A DNA stretch of 6,414 nt from Methanosarcinales archaeon (GTDB taxonomy: Archaea > Halobacteriota > Methanosarcinia > Methanosarcinales > Methanosarcinaceae), in assembly GCA_012329085.1 (NCBI GenBank), contig JAAXQB010000208.1, forward strand, positions 1-6,414, read 5' to 3'. Numbering within the stretch: position 1 is the stretch's first letter; every line of letters begins with the position of its first letter. The notes beneath the pieces are model-generated. The model saw nothing but the letters and a program-made list of their open reading frames with translations, searched no databases and was not told where the DNA came from. Of the stretch, positions 1 through 6,334 are shown piece after piece. A program made the position numbers and the translations under genes.

Positions 1-235
1 ATCGCGTGCTTTGTTCCAGCTCAAAAAGAGAATATAAATAATCTTGAAGATGGCTTTTATTTACTTCTTCTAAACTAATAGGAATAGAGGCACTAGAAGG
101 ATTAGAAAACAACCAGACCTGGTAATTATGAAGGTCTCTTTGGTAGGCAACCAAAGTGTTTTCACTCAACCCATCTACTAAACGAAGTTTTTGAATAAAA
201 GCTGTAATATGAGATGACAATTGTAATTTTGACAT
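1..235 (-). CDS. xerD: Tyrosine recombinase XerD, N-terminal part (cut by left window edge)
   Basis: Seventy-eight codons of a minus-strand gene are present, starting at the ATG at 233-235; the rest lies beyond the left edge. The translation resembles the N-terminal SAM-like (core-binding) domain of XerC/XerD recombinases. The segment GLSENTLVAYQRDL (about residues 22-35) is the characteristic helix, matching LAENTLNAYRRDL of E. coli XerD more closely than the equivalent part of XerC. In the family, XerD pairs with XerC to resolve chromosome dimers at dif; the catalytic R-H-R-Y residues would be off-window and cannot be checked. A location downstream of rplS is common in gammaproteobacteria. 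The terminator at 346-377 separates it from rplS, so it probably has its own promoter, which I could not identify. No clear Shine-Dalgarno sequence precedes the ATG. XerC or a phage-type integrase is the alternative. Confidence 0.77.
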   Translation of the reverse strand, partial: MSKLQLSSHITAFIQKLRLVDGLSENTLVAYQRDLHNYQVWLFSNPSSASIPISLEEVNKSHLQDYLYSLFELEQSTR

Positions 236-260
236 AATGAAATAGGTGTAAAGTATCTTA

Positions 261-342
261 AACTCGCATCCCTGTTTAGAAATTGGATATAGAGGGCAAG
301 GGGTGGTGCTATATGCCAACTTTATAAGCAGGGATGCGGGTT
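261..342. repeat. 82-bp imperfect palindrome between xerD and rplS
   Basis: The left arm (261-292) and the reverse complement of the right arm (309-342) align along their whole length. They start with AACTCGCATCCCTG versus AACCCGCATCCCTG and end with TTGGATATAG versus TTGGCATATAG. There are three mismatches and two single-base indels over about 32 bp, around a 16-nt purine-rich centre (293-308). Two of the mismatches become G-U wobbles if the plus strand is transcribed, and A-C mismatches if the minus strand is. It sits between the xerD start and the rplS terminator. It may be a palindromic intergenic repeat (REP/MITE-like), a structured xerD leader, or part of a plus-strand small RNA. Confidence 0.8.
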
Positions 343-345
343 AAA

Positions 346-377
346 TAAAAAAGGCGTCCAGTTGGACGCCTTTTTTA
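346..377. terminator. Bidirectional intrinsic terminator after rplS
   Basis: A perfect 7-bp stem GGCGTCC/GGACGCC (353-359 and 364-370) with a 4-nt AGTT loop is flanked by six A on the left and six T on the right. It therefore has a U-tract on either strand. It begins 15 nt past the rplS stop codon, so its main role is probably to end the rpsP-rimM-trmD-rplS transcript. The same structure would also stop any rightward transcript coming through 236-345. Confidence 0.92.
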
Positions 378-391
378 AAACTTAAATATGA

Positions 392-742
392 CTATTTAAC
401 TTTTTCTTTAATACGAGCAGCCTTGCCAGAAAGCTCTCGAAGATAATAAAGCTTGGCACGACGAACCGCTCCACGGCGTTTAACTTCAATCGCGTCAACC
501 ATTGGGCTATAGGTTTGAAAAGTACGCTCAACACCTATACCATGAGAAATCTTACGCACAATAAAGGAAGAGTTTAAACCACGGTTTTTCTTGGCAATAA
601 CAACGCCTTCAAAAGCCTGCAACCTCTCGTTTTTACCTTCTTTTACTTTAACTTGAACAATAACAGTATCTCCTGCACCAAATACAGGAATTTCTTTAGT
701 CATTTGCTCTTGTTCAATACGCTCAATAATACTATTTTTCAT
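392..742 (-). CDS. rplS: 50S ribosomal protein L19
   Basis: The 116-residue product matches the usual bacterial L19 length (about 115). It shows the family's hallmark segments: an N-terminal helix ending in [37 protein letters not shown], given here by its ends around residues 19-55, then [19 protein letters not shown] and a basic C-terminal stretch ([19 protein letters not shown]). L19 lies at the 30S-50S interface and helps form intersubunit bridges. The ATG at 740-742 has a GGAG Shine-Dalgarno sequence at 753-756, 10 nt upstream. It is the last gene of the rpsP operon, 108 bp after trmD, and is followed directly by the terminator at 346-377. The relatively long trmD-rplS gap holds several small inverted repeats (see 757-843). 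Confidence 0.97.
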   Translation of the reverse strand: MKNSIIERIEQEQMTKEIPVFGAGDTVIVQVKVKEGKNERLQAFEGVVIAKKNRGLNSSFIVRKISHGIGVERTFQTYSPMVDAIEVKRRGAVRRAKLYYLRELSGKAARIKEKVK

Positions 743-756
743 TTTAAAAATACTCC

Positions 757-843
757 AAATTAGAAAGGTTTTTCAATTTTTTCTAAATTTATTTTTATCC
801 AACATTCGCTACGAAATAAATTCCTAGCCAGAGGTTAAATCTG
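757..843 (-). other. Possible structured leader of rplS (three small inverted repeats)
   Basis: On the minus strand, in the trmD-rplS gap, three potential hairpins follow one another: CAGA/TCTG (829-832 and 840-843), GCTA-GAA/TTC-TAGC with a G-G mismatch (808-828), and an AT-rich arm pair AAATTTAGAAA/TTTCTAATTT (about 757-791) ending next to the rplS Shine-Dalgarno sequence. They could modulate L19 translation or protect an mRNA end. All are short or AT-rich, so chance is possible. I see no convincing promoter or terminator here. Confidence 0.3.
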
Positions 844-850
844 AATTTTT

Positions 851-1561
851 CTATAAATCAGGACGCTTTTGCTTCGTTCTGATTATTTTTTCTTTTTCTC
901 GCCAAGCATTAATCTTAGCGTGATTTCCTTCTAATAAAACGCTAGGCACTTTTAAACCATCAACTGTTTCAGGGCGAGTATAGTGCGGACAATCTAATAG
1001 ACCGTCTGCAAAAGAATCTTGTTCTGCCGACTGATTATGACCTAACACTCCAGGAATTAAACGAATCATTGCATCCATTAACATCATTGCTGGTAGCTCA
1101 CCGCCACTCACAACAAAATCACCAACACAAATTTCTTCATCAACCTGAGTTGCAATAAATCGCTCATCAACCCCTTCATAACGCCCACAAACTAGAGTTA
1201 TATTAGTTTTTTTTAAAAGTTCTGCAACTTTAACTTGGGTTAATGGCTTGCCTTGAGGGGATAAGTAGATAACAAAAGTCTGCTCTTTAGTCTTCTCATT
1301 GCTATCACCTTCTTTTGCCGACAACGCAACATCTTCTTTAATTGCATCCACCGCTTCTTTTAAGGGTTGATACATCATTAACATGCCTGGCCCACCACCA
1401 TAAGGACGATCATCGACCGTTTTATGACAATCCGTGGTAAATTTACGAGGATTCCATGTTTTAAGAACATAGCAACCTTTTTGTAAACCTCTACGCGAAA
1501 CGCCAGATTCAGTTAAAGCACTGAAAGTTTCAGGAAAAAGGGTTATGACATCAAAACGCAT
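851..1561 (-). CDS. trmD: tRNA (guanine(37)-N1)-methyltransferase TrmD
   Basis: TrmD transfers a methyl group from S-adenosylmethionine to N1 of G37 in tRNAs with G36, preventing +1 frameshifting. The 236-residue product has the SPOUT trefoil-knot signatures: [14 protein letters not shown] (residues 50-63), YLSPQG (99-104), [12 protein letters not shown] (123-134) and [12 protein letters not shown] (147-158). The catalytic pair corresponding to E. coli R154 and D169 is present as R167 and D182. [12 protein letters not shown] (187-198) and LLEGNHAKI (209-217) are also conserved. A lysine- and glutamate-rich linker (about 75-96) is some 13 residues longer than in E. coli. The protein stops at KRPDL, about 30 residues before the end of E. 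coli TrmD, so the last C-terminal helices are missing. The ATG at 1559-1561 has an AGGA Shine-Dalgarno sequence at 1570-1573, 8 nt away, and lies 17 nt after rimM. Confidence 0.96.
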   Translation of the reverse strand: MRFDVITLFPETFSALTESGVSRRGLQKGCYVLKTWNPRKFTTDCHKTVDDRPYGGGPGMLMMYQPLKEAVDAIKEDVALSAKEGDSNEKTKEQTFVIYLSPQGKPLTQVKVAELLKKTNITLVCGRYEGVDERFIATQVDEEICVGDFVVSGGELPAMMLMDAMIRLIPGVLGHNQSAEQDSFADGLLDCPHYTRPETVDGLKVPSVLLEGNHAKINAWREKEKIIRTKQKRPDL

Positions 1562-1578
1562 GCAATTAATCCTAAAAA

Positions 1579-2127
1579 CTATGCTTTATTAGGCTTAAAA
1601 TCATCAGACTCTAAATCCCAATTTACTATTATTTGCTTAGATTCAATATCTATATTAATAATAAAGTTTTCAAATACAAAAGGAATCAAAGTAGAAGATT
1701 CCGAATCATCAGGAGCTACGCGTAAAACATCATGAACACCTGTTTCAACTATCTCAATCACTTTTCCTAACTGAACATCATCTTGATTTTTTACTGTACA
1801 ATCAATTAAATCACGCCAATAAAATTCATCAGTGTCTTCTAACTGACTAGCATAAATAGAAATATCCGTTCCCATGAAGGTTCTGGCGATTTCACGATCA
1901 TTTAAGCCATCTAGATGAGCCACAACCAATTTACCACCTTGCAACACCTGACTTTTAATCACATTAAAAGACTGCCACTCGCCTTTTATTTTTAACAACC
2001 AAGGAGAGTAGCTTAAAATATTTTGCCGTGGATCGGTATGAGAAAAAACCTTAACCCAGCCCTTTACTCCGTAAATACCATTGATTTTACCGACTAATAT
2101 TTTCTCATCAGACATTTTATTAGACAT
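1579..2127 (-). CDS. rimM: 16S rRNA processing/ribosome maturation factor RimM
   Basis: RimM is an accessory factor for maturation of the 30S head; in E. coli it binds ribosomal protein S19. The 182-residue product has the N-terminal RimM domain beginning [18 protein letters not shown] (about residues 12-29) and a C-terminal PRC-barrel domain starting near FYWRDLIDC (102-110). [18 protein letters not shown] (120-137) and the closing IIVNWDLE (166-173) are typical. Length matches E. coli RimM (182). Two in-frame ATGs are possible, at 2125-2127 and at 2113-2115; the family's core begins only at about residue 10, so homology does not decide. Neither has a recognisable Shine-Dalgarno sequence. 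The first ATG lies 14 nt after the rpsP stop, so re-initiation or coupling to rpsP is likely. The product ends 17 nt before trmD. Confidence 0.95.
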   Translation of the reverse strand: MSNKMSDEKILVGKINGIYGVKGWVKVFSHTDPRQNILSYSPWLLKIKGEWQSFNVIKSQVLQGGKLVVAHLDGLNDREIARTFMGTDISIYASQLEDTDEFYWRDLIDCTVKNQDDVQLGKVIEIVETGVHDVLRVAPDDSESSTLIPFVFENFIINIDIESKQIIVNWDLESDDFKPNKA

Positions 2128-2141
2128 GATTACAGATAAAA

Positions 2142-2384
2142 TTATTGGGCTAGAGTTTTAATAACTGATTTCACACGCGGGCTAATTTGTGCACCTTGGC
2201 TTACCCAGTGTTCAATACGCGCTGTATCAAGACGAATTTTCTCTTCATTACCACGAGCCATAGGATTATAAAAACCTACCTGCTCAATAAAACGACCTGT
2301 TGTACTGTTGCGTTGATCTGCAACCATTACACGATAAAAAGGCTTCTTTTTTGCACCACCACGGGCTAAACGAATAACGACCAT
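2142..2384 (-). CDS. rpsP: 30S ribosomal protein S16
   Basis: The 80-residue product is a near-standard S16 (E. coli has 82). It begins [20 protein letters not shown], followed by [21 protein letters not shown] (about residues 21-41) and the C-terminal helix [17 protein letters not shown]16 binds 16S rRNA in the 30S body and is needed for assembly. The ATG at 2382-2384 has a GGAG Shine-Dalgarno sequence at 2390-2393. It is the first gene of the operon, downstream of a strong promoter (2495-2523) and a leader with several hairpins. There is no ffh gene upstream, unlike the arrangement near rpsP in E. coli; the ilv operon occupies that side instead. Confidence 0.98.
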   Translation of the reverse strand: MVVIRLARGGAKKKPFYRVMVADQRNSTTGRFIEQVGFYNPMARGNEEKIRLDTARIEHWVSQGAQISPRVKSVIKTLAQ

Positions 2385-2408
2385 AATTTCTCCATTCTTG
2401 ATCAGCGA

Positions 2409-2490
2409 TGTTAGGCAGTGCCTAACAACAAATTCTTCTACGAAAAAGACGATTCTTTTTCTGCTTATTCTCTCGTAAAAACATGAGAAG
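2409..2490 (-). promoter_or_regulatory. Hairpin-rich 5' leader of the rpsP operon
   Basis: Between the predicted transcription start (about 2488) and the rpsP Shine-Dalgarno sequence there are three inverted repeats. The first is an imperfect one at about 2468-2490 (CTTCTC.../...GAGAGAA). The second is GAAAAAG/CTTTTTC (2442-2448 and 2455-2461). The third is a perfect 9-bp palindrome TGTTAGGCA/TGCCTAACA around a single base (2409-2427), 15 nt upstream of the Shine-Dalgarno sequence. The third is the most convincing and could be an RNA stem-loop controlling S16 translation or a protein-binding operator. No known leader family is recognised. Confidence 0.5.
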
Positions 2491-2494
2491 CGGA

Positions 2495-2523
2495 ATTATA
2501 AATTAATTAGCTTTATTTATCAA
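2495..2523 (-). promoter_or_regulatory. Sigma-70 promoter of the rpsP-rimM-trmD-rplS operon
   Basis: On the minus strand, TTGATA (2518-2523) is separated by exactly 17 nt from a consensus TATAAT (2495-2500). The -35 box matches 5 of 6 positions and the -10 box 6 of 6. Transcription would start near 2488, giving a leader of about 100 nt before rpsP. The spacer is very AT-rich and TCCGC follows the -10 box, a GC-containing discriminator as often found at ribosomal promoters. Confidence 0.85.
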
Positions 2524-2546
2524 TTTTTTATAGGCACTCTAAAATA

Positions 2547-2564
2547 TCTTAAGGAAGCACTTAA
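2547..2564. repeat. 18-bp motif, copy 1 (downstream of ilvC)
   Basis: TCTTAAGGAAGCACTTAA here matches TCTTAAGGAAGAACTTAA at 6033-6050 in 17 of 18 positions. A third, diverged version lies at 6183-6200 on the other strand (14 of 18 against 6033-6050). The motif is itself an imperfect dyad, TTAAG-N6-CTTAA. This copy is directly beyond the ilv operon terminator and upstream of the rpsP promoter. It may be a protein-binding site or a repeat end; the sequences around the copies are not otherwise similar. Confidence 0.6.
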
Positions 2565-2565
2565 C

Positions 2566-2603
2566 AAAAAACCCCATTATTTTAATAAAATAACAGGGTT
2601 TTT
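2566..2603 (-). terminator. Intrinsic terminator of the ilvI-ilvH-ilvC operon
   Basis: On the minus strand AAAAACCCTGTTATTTT pairs with AAAATAATGGGGTTTTT around a three-base turn. It makes a stem of about 17 bp that is continuous when two U-G wobbles are allowed, followed by a U run. The wobbles form only in the minus-strand RNA, so the structure serves the ilv transcript. It lies about 50 nt after the ilvC stop codon. Confidence 0.88.
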
Positions 2604-2653
2604 AAATTAAGGCATTTACACTATGGGAAAGCTAATAAAACTACCACTACCAA

Positions 2654-3730
<1,077 letters not shown>

Positions 3731-3739
3731 TTAAACTTT

Positions 3740-4231
3740 TTACAAATGCAATGACTTTTCACCACGCATTAGCCCCACCGCACCCGATCTAACTGTTTCA
3801 ATAATAGCATTTGGTGCAATAGCTCCGATAAAAGCATCTAATTTTTGCGATTCACCTACCATCTGAATGGTATATACCGTTGAATTTACATCCACTATTG
3901 AACCACGAAAAATATCGGCTAAACGCTTTAGCTCTTCACGCATTTCGCCTGTTGCAACAACCTTAATCAACATAAGCTCGCGTTCAATATGAGATCCTTC
4001 AGATAAATCAACCACCTTAACCACATCAATTAAACGATTAAGATGTTTAACAATTTGCTCAATATCATGCTCTGAACCACTGGTTACCAAAGTTAAACGC
4101 GACAAAGTTTTATCTTCTGTTGGAGCAACTGTTAAGGTATGAATATTATAGCCTCGAGCCGAAAACAGCCCTGATACACGCGATAATGCTCCCGATTCAT
4201 TTTCCATTAGCATTGAAATAATATGCTTCAT
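3740..4231 (-). CDS. ilvH: Acetolactate synthase isozyme III small (regulatory) subunit
   Basis: This is the regulatory partner of the catalytic subunit encoded just upstream. It activates the enzyme and confers valine feedback inhibition. The 163-residue product has the same length as E. coli IlvH. It has an N-terminal ACT domain (about 1-75, beginning MKHIISMLMENESGALSRVS) and a C-terminal domain (about 85-160, ending in RSGAVGLMRGEK). Residues linked to valine binding in E. coli IlvH, N11, G14, S17 and N29, are all conserved, so valine-sensitive control is predicted. The ATG at 4229-4231 has an AGGA Shine-Dalgarno sequence at 4241-4244 that overlaps the ilvI stop codon, and the genes are 11 nt apart, which suggests translational coupling. 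The name ilvN is also used for such genes. Confidence 0.96.
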   Translation of the reverse strand: MKHIISMLMENESGALSRVSGLFSARGYNIHTLTVAPTEDKTLSRLTLVTSGSEHDIEQIVKHLNRLIDVVKVVDLSEGSHIERELMLIKVVATGEMREELKRLADIFRGSIVDVNSTVYTIQMVGESQKLDAFIGAIAPNAIIETVRSGAVGLMRGEKSLHL

Positions 4232-4242
4232 TTATACTTTTC

Positions 4243-5946
4243 CTATACCAAAATCATTTCATCAAGCCCTGCTCCAGCAGGAACCATAGGGTAAACATTT
4301 TCTTGTTGGTCTGTCAAAATATCAACAAAAACTAAACGGTCTTTTAGCTCTGGAGAAAACACTTCTTCAAGTTGCTCTTGTAACTTTTTAGGGTCTTCAA
4401 TGCGAACACCAACATGACCGTAAGATTCTGCTAATTTAACAAAATCGGGCAAAGAATCCATATAAGACATAGAGTAACGGCGTTCATAAAAAAACTCTTG
4501 CCATTGACGAACCATGCCTAAAAAACCATTATTTAAACAAATTATTTTAACTGGAAAACCATATTGTAGGCAAGTTGAAAGCTCTTGAATATTCATCTGA
4601 ATAGAGCCTTCGCCTGTTACACAAATAACCGTCGCGTCTGGAAACGCCAATTGAACGCCCATTGCCGCAGGAAACCCAAATCCCATTGTGCCTAAACCGC
4701 CAGAATTTATCCAACGCCGTGGTTCGTCAAACTTATAATACTGGGCGGCAAACATTTGGTGTTGACCAACATCAGAAGTAACATAAGCATCTCCCTTAGT
4801 TACCTTGTGAACCATTTCCATTGCTGCTTGTGGTTTAATTTTTTTACCAGATTTATCATAAGCTAAACAATCCACTGCCCGCCATTTGTCTATTTGCTCC
4901 CACCAAGATTCTAATGCTTCTGTATCAACAGACTTATCTGCTTTAGACAATACATTCAGCATTTCAAGTAAGACTTGATTCACCGGCCCTACAATGGGAA
5001 TATCAACCGCAACATTCTTAGAAATAGAGGCTGGATCTATATCGACATGAATAATTTTTGCTTCAGGACAAAACTTTTCTAAATTTCCTGTCACTCTATC
5101 ATCAAATCTTGCACCTATCGCAATAATTAAATCTGAATTATGCATGGCTAAATTAGCTTCATAGGTTCCGTGCATTCCTAACATTCCCACAAATTGCTTA
5201 TCACTTTGTGGGTAAGAACCCAGCCCCATTAAGGTATTGGTGATGGGATAGCCTAATTTTCTAACAAAATCTCTTAGGGTATAAGAGGCATTATCTATAA
5301 CCACTCCTCCACCTGTATAGAAAACTGGCTTTTTTGCTTCAAGCATCATTTCAACTGCTTTTTTTATTTGCCCACTATGACCTTTTGTTACAGGTATATA
5401 AGAGCGTAAATCAACTTCTTGTGGATAATCATAGGTGCTTGTGGCGACTTGGACATCTTTGGGAAGATCAATAACAACAGGACCGGGTCGGCCAGTTGTG
5501 GCTATATAAAATGCTTTTTTGAGCGTATCGGCTAAATCATTAACATCCCTGACTAAAAAGTTGTGTTTTACGATAGGTCTTGTAATCCCAACAGTATCTA
5601 TCTCCTGAAAGGAATCTAAACCAATCATAGAAGTAGGTACCTGCCCAGTAATAACAACCAACGGAATAGAGTCCGTAAAGGCTGTTGCAATACCTGTTAC
5701 AGTATTGGTAGCACCAGGTCCTGATGTTACAAGAGCCACCCCTGGCTTACCTGTAGAACGAGCAAAACCATCTGCCGCGTGAACGGCAGCTTGCTCATGA
5801 CGCACTAAAATATGTTTAAGTTTATCTGCATCCGTATCAATGGCATCATAGATTGGCAAAGCTGCCCCTCCAGGATACCCCCATATATGTTCTACACCCT
5901 CATCTTGCAAAAAATGTACAAGAATTTGGGCACCCGTTAATTTCAC
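4243..5946 (-). CDS. ilvI: Acetolactate synthase large (catalytic) subunit
   Basis: This thiamine-diphosphate enzyme condenses two pyruvates, or pyruvate with 2-oxobutyrate, as the first common step of branched-chain amino acid synthesis. The 567 residues show the three usual domains. The N-terminal PYR domain has GYPGGAALPIYD (23-34) and catalytic E51 in RHEQAAVHAADG; the central domain lies at about 195-355; the C-terminal PP domain has the cofactor motif GEGS (445-448) with NN at 472-473 and the GMVRQW segment (477-482). GEGS replaces the textbook GDGS, as I recall from Pseudomonas homologues. The start is a GTG at 5944-5946, supported by a strong AGAGGA sequence 8 nt upstream and by the family N-terminus. 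It is the first gene of the ilvI-ilvH-ilvC operon and divergent from cbbL. No clear promoter or leader peptide rich in Leu/Val/Ile codons was found upstream. It could equally be named ilvB. Confidence 0.97.
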   Translation of the reverse strand: MKLTGAQILVHFLQDEGVEHIWGYPGGAALPIYDAIDTDADKLKHILVRHEQAAVHAADGFARSTGKPGVALVTSGPGATNTVTGIATAFTDSIPLVVITGQVPTSMIGLDSFQEIDTVGITRPIVKHNFLVRDVNDLADTLKKAFYIATTGRPGPVVIDLPKDVQVATSTYDYPQEVDLRSYIPVTKGHSGQIKKAVEMMLEAKKPVFYTGGGVVIDNASYTLRDFVRKLGYPITNTLMGLGSYPQSDKQFVGMLGMHGTYEANLAMHNSDLIIAIGARFDDRVTGNLEKFCPEAKIIHVDIDPASISKNVAVDIPIVGPVNQVLLEMLNVLSKADKSVDTEALESWWEQIDKWRAVDCLAYDKSGKKIKPQAAMEMVHKVTKGDAYVTSDVGQHQMFAAQYYKFDEPRRWINSGGLGTMGFGFPAAMGVQLAFPDATVICVTGEGSIQMNIQELSTCLQYGFPVKIICLNNGFLGMVRQWQEFFYERRYSMSYMDSLPDFVKLAESYGHVGVRIEDPKKLQEQLEEVFSPELKDRLVFVDILTDQQENVYPMVPAGAGLDEMILV

Positions 5947-5954
5947 AACAACTA

Positions 5955-5960
5955 TCCTCT
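5955..5960 (-). promoter_or_regulatory. Ribosome binding site supporting the GTG start of ilvI
   Basis: AGAGGA on the minus strand lies 8 nt before the GTG at 5944-5946. A small perfect hairpin TTTAAG-GGGT-CTTAAA (5964-5979) sits a few bases further upstream and might affect access to this site. Confidence 0.8.
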
Positions 5961-6004
5961 AAATTTAAGACCCCTTAAAGAAACATTAAATAACTGTAAG
6001 GATT

Positions 6005-6230
6005 CCGTAAAAATTAAATAAAGTATTTTCACTCTTAAGGAAGAACTTAATAACTAAGGTTAGAATTAGGCTGAGAAAAACGAGTCGCTATTTTTGCTGA
6101 AATGAGGCGTAATAGTTAGCTATTGCAACGAATTGCAGTGAAAATATCGGCACTTTTTACCAGTATAAAATAATCTTAGTTATTAAGCGATTCCTAAAGA
6201 AGCTTGAATACTATTATGAAGCTTTTAACG
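6005..6230. repeat. Long imperfect inverted repeat (about 225 bp) between ilvI and cbbL
   Basis: The left half (about 6005-6116) aligns with the reverse complement of the right half (about 6118-6230) over nearly its full length with few gaps. The core is a perfect 13-bp inverted repeat, CTTAATAACTAAG at 6046-6058 and CTTAGTTATTAAG at 6174-6186. Further matches run inward (CTG...AAAAA...CG.TATTTT..CTG.AAT..G..G.AATAG) to the centre AATAGTTAGCTATT (6111-6124), and outward (GTATT, AGGAA, CTTAATAAC). In the CTG-to-AATAG block, 13 of 19 positions match without gaps. I see no open reading frame here. It could be a decayed non-autonomous mobile element, an inverted duplication, or a regulatory region with dyad operators for cbbL and/or ilvI. 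AT-richness inflates the outer matches; the core is not in doubt. Confidence 0.75.
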
Positions 6231-6238
6231 ATATACAA

Positions 6239-6299
6239 ATTTTGGTGCCCAAAATAAAGTAGTTAGTGAAAAGGTTTTTACTGCAGTTTTTTTTTGGGC
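6239..6299 (+). promoter_or_regulatory. Alternative hairpins just upstream of cbbL
   Basis: ATTTTGG (6239-6245) can pair with CCAAAAT (6249-6255) around three bases. The overlapping GCCCAAAA (6247-6254) can instead pair with TTTTGGGC (6292-6299), enclosing a second stem AGTGAAAA/TTTTTACT (6266-6282) around GG. The two outer pairings cannot coexist. In a transcript starting further upstream they would lie 25-80 nt before the cbbL Shine-Dalgarno sequence. If transcription starts near 6313 they are DNA dyads in the promoter instead. Confidence 0.55.
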
Positions 6300-6306
6300 T
6301 TATTAA
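6277..6306 (+). promoter_or_regulatory. Candidate weak promoter of cbbL
   Basis: TTTACT (6277-6282) and TATTAA (6301-6306) are spaced by 18 nt and each match 4 of 6 sigma-70 consensus positions. Transcription would start near 6313, about 22 nt before the cbbL ATG. A weak core promoter would fit activator-dependent cbb expression (by CbbR in many autotrophs), but no CbbR gene is in the window and I could not confirm a CbbR site. Confidence 0.35.
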
Positions 6307-6334
6307 ATTGGTCATCAACTCATAGGAGAAATCT

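Noticed and set aside
2187..2369. A 60-codon plus-strand open frame antisense to rpsP
   Set aside because: It lies wholly inside the convincing rpsP gene, has no ribosome binding site of note, and its cysteine- and threonine-rich translation resembles no known protein.
4603..4614. GEGS instead of GDGS in the thiamine-diphosphate motif of the acetolactate synthase
   Set aside because: From family knowledge the glutamate form occurs in other gammaproteobacterial IlvI proteins, so it is a lineage variant rather than a sign of inactivation.
5947..6060. A leader peptide or attenuator for the ilv operon
   Set aside because: I found no short open frame rich in Leu, Val or Ile codons followed by a terminator on the minus strand, and candidate promoters such as TTTAAT boxes lack convincing -35 partners.
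6033..6230. CbbR (LysR-type) binding sites of the TNA-N7/8-TNA kind
   Set aside because: In AT-rich DNA many loose matches occur by chance, and the dyads I see have different spacings, so no specific site can be supported.
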